Below, in pieces: positions 8,067-15,713 of a stretch of 17,489 nt of DNA; position 1 is the stretch's first letter; every line of letters starts with the position of its first letter. The notes beneath the pieces are model-generated. The model had not been told where the DNA came from and did no database searches. It saw nothing but the letters and a program-made list of their open reading frames with translations. The DNA is from Oribacterium sp. UBA6992. Lineage in GTDB: Bacteria > Bacillota > Clostridia > Lachnospirales > Lachnospiraceae. The stretch is from positions 1 to 17,489 of the forward strand of contig DJXY01000194.1 in assembly GCA_002449915.1 (NCBI GenBank), read 5' to 3'. Both the position numbers and the translations under genes were made by a program.

Positions 8067-8243
8067 ATGTCCCTGCCTAAGGATCCCTATATGCTGTTAA
8101 GCTATGTAAATACCAAGCTGAGAGATGAATATGCGTCTCTGTCTGAATTTGCAGATCAGGAGGAAATTGATCTTAACGCTCTCACCAAAGTTCTCGCGGC
8201 AATTGACTACCATTATGATGAGAACCTGAGACAATTCCGCTGA
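8067..8243 (+). CDS. DUF4250-like small protein (58 aa)
   Basis: A 58-residue reading frame from ATG to TGA, preceded by AAAAAGGAG (8051-8059) with 7 nt spacing. The sequence begins MSLPKDPYMLLSYVNTKLRD, continues with an acidic helix (SEFADQEEIDLNALTKVLA), and ends DYHYDENLRQFR. The PxDPYxLLSxVNTKLRDxY start and YxYDExLxQF end are what I recall for DUF4250, a small family common in Clostridia and of unknown function. It has no membrane segment or cysteine and is probably a compact soluble helical protein. It is divergent from the HIT operon and 119 bp upstream of dtd in the same direction. That gap shows no terminator, so co-transcription with dtd is possible. Confidence 0.88.
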   Translation: MSLPKDPYMLLSYVNTKLRDEYASLSEFADQEEIDLNALTKVLAAIDYHYDENLRQFR

Positions 8244-8362
8244 TCACGTTAAAACGTAATGGGCGCTGAATGTATTTGCAGCTGCTCATTCGTTTGCATT
8301 TCAATATTACAATACAGCGTTTGGGGAAATGATACTGAAACGCCGCAGAAAGAGGTTACTAT

Positions 8363-8824
8363 ATGCGTTGTCTTGTACAGAGAGTAAGTGAAGCAAGTGT
8401 CACTGTGGATAATAAAGTCATTGGACAGATCGGCAAGGGTCTTCTGATCCTCCTTGGCATTGAGGACTCGGATACTGAGGCTGTCGCTGATAAGATGGTT
8501 CAGAAAGTCCTTTCTGCCCGGATCTTTGAGGACCAGAACGGTAAAACCAACCTGTCCCTTGCGGATGTAAATGGGGAGGTACTGGTCGTCAGCCAGTTCA
8601 CTCTCTACGCCGATTGTAGAAAAGGGAACCGTCCAAGCTTTACCCGCGCCGGTGCGCCCGACAAAGCCAATGCGCTTTACGAGTACTTTATGGCGCGGTG
8701 TCGTGAATGGATCGATGTAGTAGCGCACGGGGAGTTTGGCGCCGACATGAAGGTACGTCTGCTAAATGACGGACCTTTTACCATTATGTATGACTCCGAT
8801 GAATTAAATACGCCAAGAAAATAA
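8363..8824 (+). CDS. dtd: D-aminoacyl-tRNA deacylase
   Basis: A 153-residue cytosolic proofreading enzyme that removes D-amino acids (and glycine mischarged on tRNA-Ala) from tRNA. The signature SQFTLYAD (77-84) includes the active-site T80. The cis Gly-Pro motif appears as NDGPFT (G137-P138), with Phe where many homologues have Val. The N-terminus [15 protein letters not shown] and the [13 protein letters not shown] stretch are typical, and length is as expected for this dimeric enzyme. AGAGG lies upstream of the chosen ATG. An imperfect hairpin with a T run about 100 bp downstream is the likely terminator. Confidence 0.96.
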   Translation: MRCLVQRVSEASVTVDNKVIGQIGKGLLILLGIEDSDTEAVADKMVQKVLSARIFEDQNGKTNLSLADVNGEVLVVSQFTLYADCRKGNRPSFTRAGAPDKANALYEYFMARCREWIDVVAHGEFGADMKVRLLNDGPFTIMYDSDELNTPRK

Positions 8825-8845
8825 AATGGGGATACAACATCTTCC

Positions 8846-9120
8846 GCTGCTTACCGGATAAAAACAGTCCGGTGATGCAGCAAATGATGCAAATTGCTAT
8901 ATAAGCTGCGAATCTCAGGCAAACAAAAAGAGACATGCGTAAATTGATTTCTCGCTTTGCACACGTCTCATTTTTGTACTGTCCGCAGACACTGACCGGA
9001 CGGATGGAAGCCATACGGTCAGCACAGAGAACAATAATATAGTGATAGGAAGAAATTATGTCCGGCGGTTACCCGCTGGAACTTCTTCAAGCTTATTTTA
9101 TCAAAAAGCTTACTGAAGTT
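8846..9120. repeat. Cluster of inverted repeats in the dtd-lipoprotein intergenic region
   Basis: Besides the terminator, the 285-bp gap contains several dyads. At 8846-8881 GCTGC/GCAGC encloses ACCGGA/TCCGGT. At about 8992-9022 CTGACCG pairs with CGGTCAG around an ATGG/CCAT core. Near 9062-9079 CCGGCG pairs with CGCTGG. At 9080-9120 AACTTC..AAGCTT pairs with AAGCTT..GAAGTT, spanning the lipoprotein stop codon. None except the terminator has a T run. I see no protein gene here apart from a weak 22-codon frame at 9058-9126. Confidence 0.5.
8924..8975. terminator. Probable bidirectional terminator between dtd and the lipoprotein gene
   Basis: The arms 8930-8943 (GAGACATGCGTAAA) and 8956-8969 (TTTGCACACGTCTC) pair over 14 positions with two mismatches and one wobble. 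ATTTTTG follows on plus, and the preceding CAAAAAG gives a T run on minus. Confidence 0.6.
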
Positions 9121-10003
9121 CAATAATAGAATCTGCTGTCATAACTCTCTGACGGATAGAATCCGAATAGGTAATCTCCACCTTTTTACCGGTATCTGCC
9201 TCCGCCTGCTTCAGCAGATCATCATTTCCAGATGGATCAAATTTAAATTCTGTGCCATCGGATGCCTTAAGATAGATAATACCGTCCTCAATCCTGTCTA
9301 TGGTTCCGGTGATACCATAAATGTCTGACTTCTCGTCCTCCATCATATCCTCTGTGCAAATCCGATAGCAGACAGGATCCTTATCCAAATCACCAAGATA
9401 GTTGATCAATGCATAATCTCCTGCCTTGATATCTCCGGCAGCAACATCTGTCTCATAAGCTGCACGATGGAAGGTATAGGTCTTTCCGAACTCCTCCTGT
9501 GCGTCCTCCTGATTTTTATCGTCACTTGCAGCTTCCGATACTGCCTCCTGACGACCGTCCATAACTTCCGTAAACTGGATGGTATTGGCATCAATGGACT
9601 TAATTACACCATAAATCGACGGGTCCGCATTATAGTCCTCAGAGGTGAACTCAAACGGTACAGACATCTCAACCGCATCCACCGCCATGCCATCCGTCGG
9701 ATCAGAACCTTGATACACAACCTCCACTTCATCTCCCTCCATAAGATTCCAGGCAGGATTGATCTTTGCATTGGAAATATCAAATGTCATGGATGTACCA
9801 TCGTCTACTTTTACTGTAAGCTTATTTCCCTCAAGCTTTTCCACAAAGCAGTCTAGTGAATTGGTATCCAGAGCCTCAGACTCAGGGACGCTGGACTCAG
9901 CCACCGCAGCCGTCGTCGTTTCAGCGGTAGATGCCTTTTTTCCGCATGCTGCCATCGTAAGCATCATAAAACCAAGTGCTGTGTAAGCCGCAAATTTTTT
10001 CAT
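9110..10003 (-). CDS. Secreted lipoprotein with three repeated beta-rich modules
   Basis: A 297-residue predicted lipoprotein. A short signal peptide (MKKFAAYTALGF...) ends in a lipobox TMAAC with Cys20 as the lipid-modified residue. A flexible Ser/Thr/Ala/Glu linker follows to about residue 48. The mature part looks like three divergent copies of one module (about 51-113, 129-218, 227-297). Each begins with a G.I..ID/LEGN strand, then a (V/D)DG turn and an F.F strand, and ends with a GD.V.I.Y strand and V.A.S/E. The second copy has an acidic insertion (about 152-173). The pattern suggests small beta-barrel domains but I recognise no named family, so function is unknown. AGGAGGA precedes the ATG by 8 nt. 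It lies downstream of rarA in the same direction but with 147 bp between, so it is probably transcribed separately. Confidence 0.85.
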   Translation of the reverse strand: MKKFAAYTALGFMMLTMAACGKKASTAETTTAAVAESSVPESEALDTNSLDCFVEKLEGNKLTVKVDDGTSMTFDISNAKINPAWNLMEGDEVEVVYQGSDPTDGMAVDAVEMSVPFEFTSEDYNADPSIYGVIKSIDANTIQFTEVMDGRQEAVSEAASDDKNQEDAQEEFGKTYTFHRAAYETDVAAGDIKAGDYALINYLGDLDKDPVCYRICTEDMMEDEKSDIYGITGTIDRIEDGIIYLKASDGTEFKFDPSGNDDLLKQAEADTGKKVEITYSDSIRQRVMTADSIIELQ

Positions 10004-10042
10004 ATAATAAATCCTCCTGATGAAATAAGATTGCCTTCTTTA

Positions 10043-10091
10043 TCACATGCGCATGGATTTCTCATGCCTTCCGATTGTCCCATGCATGTGA
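10043..10091 (-). other. Inverted repeat upstream of the lipoprotein gene
   Basis: TCACATGCGCATGG (10043-10056) and CCATGCATGTGA (10080-10091) form about 12 bp with a 2-nt bulge and a 23-nt loop. There is no T run on the minus strand, so it is not a classical terminator for rarA. It would sit in the 5' leader of the lipoprotein mRNA or act as a protein-binding dyad. Confidence 0.4.
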
Positions 10092-10150
10092 CAGGGTATT
10101 ACAATAGCACTCTTAGATCAAAAGTTCTTGCAGAATTTATGAACAGTTTC

Positions 10151-11461
10151 TTAAATTCCTTTAAGCTTGTCCTCTGCTCCAGAAATATCATTTTCATCCG
10201 GATAATGGTAAAATTTCTGATTCTTCAGCACATCCGGCAGGTACTGCTGCTCTACCCAGTGTCCCGGATAATCATGTGGATATTTATAGCCCATTCCACG
10301 CCCAAGCTGCGTAGATCCCTTGTAATGAGCATCCTGAAGATATGGAGGGATCGGTGCATTGCCATACTTCTCTACTGCTTCCGTGGCTTCCGTAATGGCA
10401 CGATAGCAGGCATTGGACTTCGGCGCGCACGCCACATAAATTGCTGCCTGAGATAAAATCAGCTTTGCCTCCGGCATGCCGACTCTTTCTATCGCAAGAA
10501 ACGCATTGGTTGCCACGACCGCCGCCATGGGGTCCGCATTCCCAACATCCTCAGACGCACAGATGACAATCCTGCGGGCAATAAACTTAATGTCCTCTCC
10601 GGCATACAGCATACGCGCCAGATAATACACCGCAGCGTCCGGGTTTGATCCACGCATCGACTTGATAAACGCGGAGATTGTATCATAATGATTATCTCCG
10701 TCCTTGTCATATTTCACAGCACGCTTCTGGATGCACTCCTGCGCAACTGCCAGAGTAATGTGAATCCTTCCGTCCGCCGCGCGGTCCGTGGTCAGTACAG
10801 CAAGCTCGACCGCATTAAGCGCGGCCCTTGCATCTCCATTGGCTGCATCCGAAAGAAATTCCTCCGCATCCGCATCAATCACGGCATGAAATGATCCGAC
10901 GCCCTTTACAGGATCGGACAGTGCTCTTTGTATCAAAGTTCGGATATCTTCCGATGTAAGCGGATGCAGCTCAAAGATACGGGAGCGGGAAATCAATGCG
11001 GAATTTACCTCAAAATACGGGTTTTCTGTTGTCGCTCCGATCAGAATCACTGTTCCGTCCTCTACATATGGCAGAAGATAATCCTGCTGTGCCTTGTTGA
11101 ATCTATGAATCTCATCCACAAAAAGGATCGTCTTTCTGCCATATCCGCCCAGATTTGCCTTAGCGCGGGTAATAACCTCCTCCATATCCTTTTTGCCGGC
11201 AACGGTGGCATTGATCTGCTCAAAATCCGCCTTGGTCGTATGCGCGATAACCTTGGCAAGGGTGGTCTTACCGGTACCGGGAGGTCCGTAAAAAATAATC
11301 GACCCTAGCTTATCCGCCTTAATGGCACGGTACAGAAGCCTGTCCTTACCGATAATATGCTCCTGCCCCACAACCTCATCCAGCGTTTCCGGCCGCATCC
11401 GGGAAGCAAGCGGTGCTTCCGACCGTTGTGTCTTTTCCGACATATACTCAAAAAGGTCCAT
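10151..11461 (-). CDS. rarA: Replication-associated recombination protein RarA (MgsA)
   Basis: A 436-residue AAA+ ATPase of the RarA/MgsA/WRNIP1 family that acts at stalled replication forks, with clamp-loader-like features. Walker A GPPGTGKTT begins near residue 59, Walker B ILFVDEIHRF carries D116/E117, sensor 1 is GATTENP and the SRSRIF block follows. The C-terminal tetramerisation region has APKSNACYRAI and the family-typical YKYPHDYPGHWVEQQYLP. The longest frame opens with GTG at 11491, but ATG at 11461 gives the usual MDLFEYM...PLASRMRP start and has GGAGG 5 nt upstream. It lies 62 bp after the glyoxalase-like gene and may share its transcript. The last about 20 residues (DISGAEDKLKGI) are poorly conserved. 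Confidence 0.96.
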   Translation of the reverse strand: MDLFEYMSEKTQRSEAPLASRMRPETLDEVVGQEHIIGKDRLLYRAIKADKLGSIIFYGPPGTGKTTLAKVIAHTTKADFEQINATVAGKKDMEEVITRAKANLGGYGRKTILFVDEIHRFNKAQQDYLLPYVEDGTVILIGATTENPYFEVNSALISRSRIFELHPLTSEDIRTLIQRALSDPVKGVGSFHAVIDADAEEFLSDAANGDARAALNAVELAVLTTDRAADGRIHITLAVAQECIQKRAVKYDKDGDNHYDTISAFIKSMRGSNPDAAVYYLARMLYAGEDIKFIARRIVICASEDVGNADPMAAVVATNAFLAIERVGMPEAKLILSQAAIYVACAPKSNACYRAITEATEAVEKYGNAPIPPYLQDAHYKGSTQLGRGMGYKYPHDYPGHWVEQQYLPDVLKNQKFYHYPDENDISGAEDKLKGI

Positions 11462-11523
11462 CCAATCCTCCATCGTTTCACAATTTATCACAGCAACGGA
11501 TGCATTACCGTCTGAAAATACGA

Positions 11524-11937
11524 TCAGTCTGTGGTTGATTCCGGTTTACTTCCAGCAATGGTCAGCGCATCCTCTTTCCAGGGAATGATTTCAATCCAGT
11601 ATCCATCCGGATCCTCGAGGAAATAGATCCCCATGGTCGGATTTTCAAAACAGATGGCTCCCATCTTTTCATGCCGTTCATGCGCCTTTTCCATGTCTCT
11701 CGTCATCATTGCAAGATGATACTCCTGTTCCCCGAGGTCATACGGCTCCTTCCGGTCCTTCATCCAGGTGAGCTCCAGTTTAAATCCGGTCTGCCGGTCT
11801 CCAAGATACACAATGGTAAAATCCTTCTGCCGGTTCCATGCAATCGGCTCGAGATCCAGCGCCTCTTTATACCACGCAAGGCTCCGCTCCAGATTCAGTA
11901 CATTAAAATTAAAGTGATTAAAGGCAAATTCTCCCAT
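11524..11937 (-). CDS. gloA: Glyoxalase I-like VOC family protein
   Basis: A 137-residue vicinal-oxygen-chelate protein with two beta-alpha-beta-beta-beta halves. All four metal ligands of glyoxalase I can be matched: H8 (FAFNHFN), E55 (KLELTW), H74 (EYHLAM) and E116 (YWIEIIPW). The spacing is close to E. coli GloA (H5, E56, H74, E122). The likely reaction is isomerisation of the methylglyoxal-thiol hemithioacetal. Clostridia often lack glutathione, so the thiol partner is uncertain. A longer frame begins at 11976, but the ATG at 11937 has a perfect GGAGG 7 nt upstream and gives the family N-terminus. It is followed by rarA. A strong hairpin stands about 65 bp upstream and no clear promoter was identified. 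Confidence 0.88.
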   Translation of the reverse strand: MGEFAFNHFNFNVLNLERSLAWYKEALDLEPIAWNRQKDFTIVYLGDRQTGFKLELTWMKDRKEPYDLGEQEYHLAMMTRDMEKAHERHEKMGAICFENPTMGIYFLEDPDGYWIEIIPWKEDALTIAGSKPESTTD

Positions 11938-12000
11938 GTCCGCTCCTCCATCTGCCGCTATTATTTTATGATTCAAAACATGTGTTCAGTACTTATGATT

Positions 12001-12042
12001 ATAGCAGAAGACCCGATGGATTTCCACCGGGTCTTCTGCTAT
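12001..12042 (-). other. Perfect 15-bp inverted repeat (terminator-like hairpin without T run)
   Basis: 12001-12015 (ATAGCAGAAGACCCG) is exactly complementary to 12028-12042, and the stem can extend inward by three more pairs to a small loop. Neither strand has a clear T run after it (AATCATAAG on minus, AGAGTAGTAAG on plus). It lies 13 nt after the stop of the remnant reading frame at 12056, so it may be that gene's old terminator. Confidence 0.6.
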
Positions 12043-12055
12043 AGAGTAGTAAGGG

Positions 12056-12184
12056 TCAATTAAACCTGTTCTGCAATATTAAACGCGCTGACGGTTTTGC
12101 GGCTTCATAATCGCTCCAGCTGTCAGGCACATTGGCGCTAAAAATCTCGTTTCCGTTTTCCTGCCAACGCAACCACTGTATCAG
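12056..12184 (-). pseudogene. Possible 3' remnant of a lost gene in the 364-bp gap 11938-12301
   Basis: A frame without a start codon at its head runs 42 codons between two TGA stops. It reads LIQWLRWQENGNEIFSANVP and continues DSWSDYEAAKPSARLILQNR before ending FN. Its balanced composition with three Trp, Tyr and Pro, and the strong hairpin right after the stop, resemble the tail of a real protein. No ribosome site or upstream continuation is seen in this frame. I do not recognise the family. The remaining gap (12185-12301) holds AT-rich sequence around 12190-12235 and nothing else that I can name. Confidence 0.3.
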
Positions 12185-12301
12185 TCAAAACTGAAACGAA
12201 GCTGAAAATCTGGAAATATTTTTATAAAGTGTTATGGAGGCGGCAATAACGCAGCAGGCACATACCTGTCGCAGCACGTACACAACATTTCAGGTCCAAC
12301 A

Positions 12302-12715
12302 TTATCTGCCCAGTTCAATTTCCGGATTGACATCCTCCACCGCACTGACCTGACGGATAAATTTATCCGCAGTCGCATGCAGAAGCTCTTGCACTTCTCT
12401 GGACTGGTGATTAAAATAGCGCTCTGCCAGTTGATCTGCCTTGATGTTATGGTTCAGCTGAATCAGCTCTGTATCCGGAATGTAATGAAATGTTTCCTTA
12501 TTGCTGTCCATCATGGCGCGGATATCATCAAAGGTCAGATAATAGCTGTACCGCGAATTTCGGATTTTTCCCTCTCGTTCCGCTACCTCCGAGAACTTCT
12601 TGATCGCGTGAATGTTGGCAAACATCTTACGATACTGTTCATTGAGGCTTAAAAACAGTGCTGTAGTGATAGTTACGGCACTGACCTTGATTTTTTCCGG
12701 ACTGTCTGTATTCAT
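12302..12715 (-). CDS. Unrecognised protein (137 aa)
   Basis: A 137-residue protein with no family that I recognise. The start is well supported by GGAGG (12723-12727) 7 nt before the ATG. It opens with a short charged stretch, then a mildly hydrophobic segment (VSAVTITTALFLSL, about 11-24) too polar to call a membrane span. The rest is mostly helical and charged, with YSYYLTFDDIRAMMD and a HQSREVQELLHATADKFIRQ helix. No Cys, catalytic motif or signal peptide is seen. It lies 83 bp downstream of the 950-aa envelope protein gene in the same direction, and the gap shows no terminator, so the two may be co-transcribed. A cytosolic helical protein is the most that can be inferred. Confidence 0.75.
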   Translation of the reverse strand: MNTDSPEKIKVSAVTITTALFLSLNEQYRKMFANIHAIKKFSEVAEREGKIRNSRYSYYLTFDDIRAMMDSNKETFHYIPDTELIQLNHNIKADQLAERYFNHQSREVQELLHATADKFIRQVSAVEDVNPEIELGR

Positions 12716-12798
12716 ATAATATCCTCCGATCTATAAATGCATGATTTCTTTAAAGTACGATCTCTGTCATCAAATACTTTCTCCGCATCCTGACTCGT

Positions 12799-15651
12799 TT
12801 ACGCCTGACTTCCCAGGATAAAATCAAATTCTGTTACAACGCCATTTTTATCCTGCTTAGCATTAAGGATCCCGATCTGAGGCAGGAAACGATACGCATC
12901 CGTCACAAGTGCATCAGGCAGCTTCTTATCGATATAATGCAGGAACGCACGATCACTGATGTGCACTGTGGTTTCAAAATAATCGCCTGTCGGTGTATCT
13001 CCTTGATGATTATGGTAAACGCGCGCCGGGAAATCGGAATACTCACCCATGTCCTTCCGGTCCTTGGTGTAAATCAGCACCATAGTATTCGGATGCTTTG
13101 CATACTCCGCCGCAAAATTAAAACTCTTTGCTCCATTACCATCCACATAGGTTCCATCCGGCGTCGTACCGTTGGTGATCATCGCACCATCATCACCGAC
13201 ATAGTAATTATCCTCGATCCAGACATCCCGCAGCATCTTGCCGGTTTCGTCAAAGAAATACCGCTTGCCATCGCTCTCTTGCCAGCCTGTCTGCATCACA
13301 CCATCTCTATTAAAGAAATAGGTATCTCCATCGATGGTCTGCATACCCGTAACACGGTAGCCGTCCTCATTCAGATAATAATATTTGCTGTCAAGCTCAA
13401 GCCATCCAGATGTCGTCTTACCGGAGCCATCCAGATACTGCCATCCCTCGGACGTCTCATGCCAGTCATTCAGATGATATTTCGTCGGGTCCAGTGAAAT
13501 CACATAGGTTTCACTGTTTTCAACACAGGCAAATCCATCCGATGTAACCGCATGGGCTTTCAGCGTATAGGTACCACTGTAGTTCATTTCCACCGGACTT
13601 GTATAATCCTTCTCCGTTCCTTGATGCTCATCGCTGCTCAGACTATAGCGAATGTTACTGTCCGAAGCTGTCACAAGTGTTACTGTGACCGGATCGGAGA
13701 AGCTGCCTCCCGGAGTAGAAAACTCCACCGATGGATTGATGGCATCCATCTCCTCTTTCAGTGCGGTGCTGTTAGGAAGCACTTCCATTCCCTTACGTAA
13801 CAGCGTGATGGCATCTCCGTGATGATCTGTATTAAGATAAGCGTCTGTAAGTGAAAGATATGCTGCCTCATCCGTCGGATCCAGGGACAGCAGCTTTTTA
13901 TATGCTGTAATGGCATCCGCATAATTCGACTGCTCCATAGCCTTGGAAGCCGCACTTCTCGCCATCCTTAGCCGGATCGCCGGTAAATTGATCAGCGCCA
14001 CAGCGCAAACTGCCACAAGGACAAGCACAGCTGCAATTACCCTGGTATATTTTGATTTCCCTAAAAGCTGTGGCTCGGATGCCTCGTCGGATTGCTCCTC
14101 CTCTGATGCAGCTTCATCCGAATCCGTAGCTGCATTGGTATCTGTGTCTGTATCCGCAGTCTCAGTCTCAACCTCGTCCTCATCCTCGCTCTCAACCAGA
14201 GCTGCATCTCCCTCATCGGAATCCATTTCTTCTCTGGACAGATCCTCCTCCGGAGCATTTTCGTCCTCGCTATTTCTCCGCTCGGCACGCTTCTCCTCTA
14301 TAGAAATCACGGAAACCTCTTCTATTTCCGCTTCTTCCTCAGGAGCCTCTGTCTTTGCTGCTGCATCCAGATTTTCCTTCGTGGTTTGCTTTTCAGCATT
14401 CACCTGCGCATCTGGCTCTGTCCCGGCTTCTGCATCCACTTCCGCTTCATCATCGACCTGCATGTCTTGCTGCTCATCCGATGTATCAGCAGATTCATCA
14501 ACATCTTGCGCAGAATCTGTTTCCATTTCATTTATTTCTGCTTCAGCCGTTTCCGGACCAGCTTCCGAGCTGCTTGCTTTTTGTTCTAATGCCGTGTCAA
14601 CCGAGGTTTTTGCTTCTGATTCCGCTTCATCTTGTTTTTCTGTTTTCTTTTCCGCTTCTACCGCTTCTGCGTCTCGCACAGTCTCATCTGTCTCCGCATT
14701 GTCATTTTCCAAATCTGACAACGCTTCTGCGGGCGCTGCTGTATCATCTACATTCTCCGGGACTACTGCTGCTACAGTTTCTGAATCGGTCAATTTCTCT
14801 GTTGCTGCTTCGACTGTGCTTACCGCAGAATGATCTTCATTCACTGAGGTATCCGCTTGAACTGTGATTTTTTCTGTATCGGTATCTTCTTCAGACACTG
14901 CAGCTGCATCGTTAGCAGACTGTGTCGAAGCCTCCGCATTTTCAGCTGCACTGACTTCTACATCTTCTATGATATCTGATTCCGCAGCTGTTTCAGCATG
15001 TATTCCGGCTTCAGCTTCTTCTATATCCGTTTCTGCGGTTTCCTTAGTTTTCTCCTCATTACTTTCCAGAGAATCCGGCTCTTTAGAATCGGCTTCAGAT
15101 GAAGAAATTTCTATATCTGTCTCATCCTCACGATCCGGGCTTACCGCATCAGAAGCTGCTGTCTCTACTGGATCACCTTGAGTTTCAGCTTCAGAATCGA
15201 TCAGTGTATCCGGTACAGTAGCTGCGCTTGTGTCATTTTGCACCTCTACATCAGCTTGCGCGTTGCCAGCTCCGATCTTATCCATCTCAGTGGCATCCGT
15301 TTCCGCTGCGAGGCGGACTGCCTTTTCTGCAAGCGCTTTTTGCTCTGCTTCCTCCTGCTCTGCCCCGAAGCGTTCCAAAAATCTCGCCTGTTCATACATG
15401 CGGTCAAGGCGGGCTTCATCATCCTCCGGTTCAGCAGACACATGCGAAGCAGAAGCATGCTCTCGAGCCTGCCTCTCCACTTCATCCCGTTCAAACATCC
15501 TCTTTAAGTTTTCCTCTGAATAATGCGGCAGAGAATCCCTGGGTGTAAAACGTTCTGACAGCACTTCATACCTGCTGCGGATAATCAGTCCACATTCAGG
15601 GCAATAAACTGCATCATCCGGAATCGATTTTCCACAAAATTTACAGATCAT
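12799..15651 (-). CDS. Zinc-ribbon, acidic-linker, membrane, TPR and cell-wall-binding-repeat protein
   Basis: A 950-residue single-pass protein. Residues 3-20 form a zinc ribbon (C3xxC6 ... C17xxC20). A charged helical part runs to about 95. Residues 96-534 are a low-complexity Asp/Glu/Ala/Ser/Thr linker with no Phe, Tyr, Trp or Cys. One membrane segment lies at about 538-556 after a short basic stretch. Beyond it are TPR-like helices (about 567-637), a chitobiase C-terminal-like domain (about 638-717, PGGSFSDPVTVTL ... IRYSLS), and choline-binding-type wall repeats (about 736-809: GWQYLDGSG, GWLELDSKYYYLNEDG, DGDTYFFNRDG, GWQESDGKRYFFDETG). The end (about 829-950) is an unrecognised domain. 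Charge and order place the zinc ribbon and linker inside and the repeats outside. The start MICKFCG is clear, with a modest AGGA site. It may bind peptidoglycan or teichoic acid. Its activity is unknown. Confidence 0.88.
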   Translation of the reverse strand: MICKFCGKSIPDDAVYCPECGLIIRSRYEVLSERFTPRDSLPHYSEENLKRMFERDEVERQAREHASASHVSAEPEDDEARLDRMYEQARFLERFGAEQEEAEQKALAEKAVRLAAETDATEMDKIGAGNAQADVEVQNDTSAATVPDTLIDSEAETQGDPVETAASDAVSPDREDETDIEISSSEADSKEPDSLESNEEKTKETAETDIEEAEAGIHAETAAESDIIEDVEVSAAENAEASTQSANDAAAVSEEDTDTEKITVQADTSVNEDHSAVSTVEAATEKLTDSETVAAVVPENVDDTAAPAEALSDLENDNAETDETVRDAEAVEAEKKTEKQDEAESEAKTSVDTALEQKASSSEAGPETAEAEINEMETDSAQDVDESADTSDEQQDMQVDDEAEVDAEAGTEPDAQVNAEKQTTKENLDAAAKTEAPEEEAEIEEVSVISIEEKRAERRNSEDENAPEEDLSREEMDSDEGDAALVESEDEDEVETETADTDTDTNAATDSDEAASEEEQSDEASEPQLLGKSKYTRVIAAVLVLVAVCAVALINLPAIRLRMARSAASKAMEQSNYADAITAYKKLLSLDPTDEAAYLSLTDAYLNTDHHGDAITLLRKGMEVLPNSTALKEEMDAINPSVEFSTPGGSFSDPVTVTLVTASDSNIRYSLSSDEHQGTEKDYTSPVEMNYSGTYTLKAHAVTSDGFACVENSETYVISLDPTKYHLNDWHETSEGWQYLDGSGKTTSGWLELDSKYYYLNEDGYRVTGMQTIDGDTYFFNRDGVMQTGWQESDGKRYFFDETGKMLRDVWIEDNYYVGDDGAMITNGTTPDGTYVDGNGAKSFNFAAEYAKHPNTMVLIYTKDRKDMGEYSDFPARVYHNHQGDTPTGDYFETTVHISDRAFLHYIDKKLPDALVTDAYRFLPQIGILNAKQDKNGVVTEFDFILGSQA

Positions 15652-15713
15652 ATTTATCCTGCTCTGCTTTCAAGTACTACTATTTAGCCCAAATGGCATA
15701 ATCTGACATATAT

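Noticed and set aside
11462..11491. GTG-initiated longer start for rarA
   Set aside because: The extra residues are not family-like, and GGAGG points to the ATG at 11461.
13200..13450. Repeat array suggestive of CRISPR or tandem DNA repeats
   Set aside because: The periodicity is at the protein level (cell-wall-binding repeats) with divergent DNA. There are no identical repeats with unique spacers.
13943..15523. Long Ser-rich and Phe/Leu-rich plus-strand frames opposite the 950-aa gene
   Set aside because: They are mirror images of the Asp/Glu/Ala-rich linker codons, lack ribosome sites, and the minus frame has recognisable domains at both ends.
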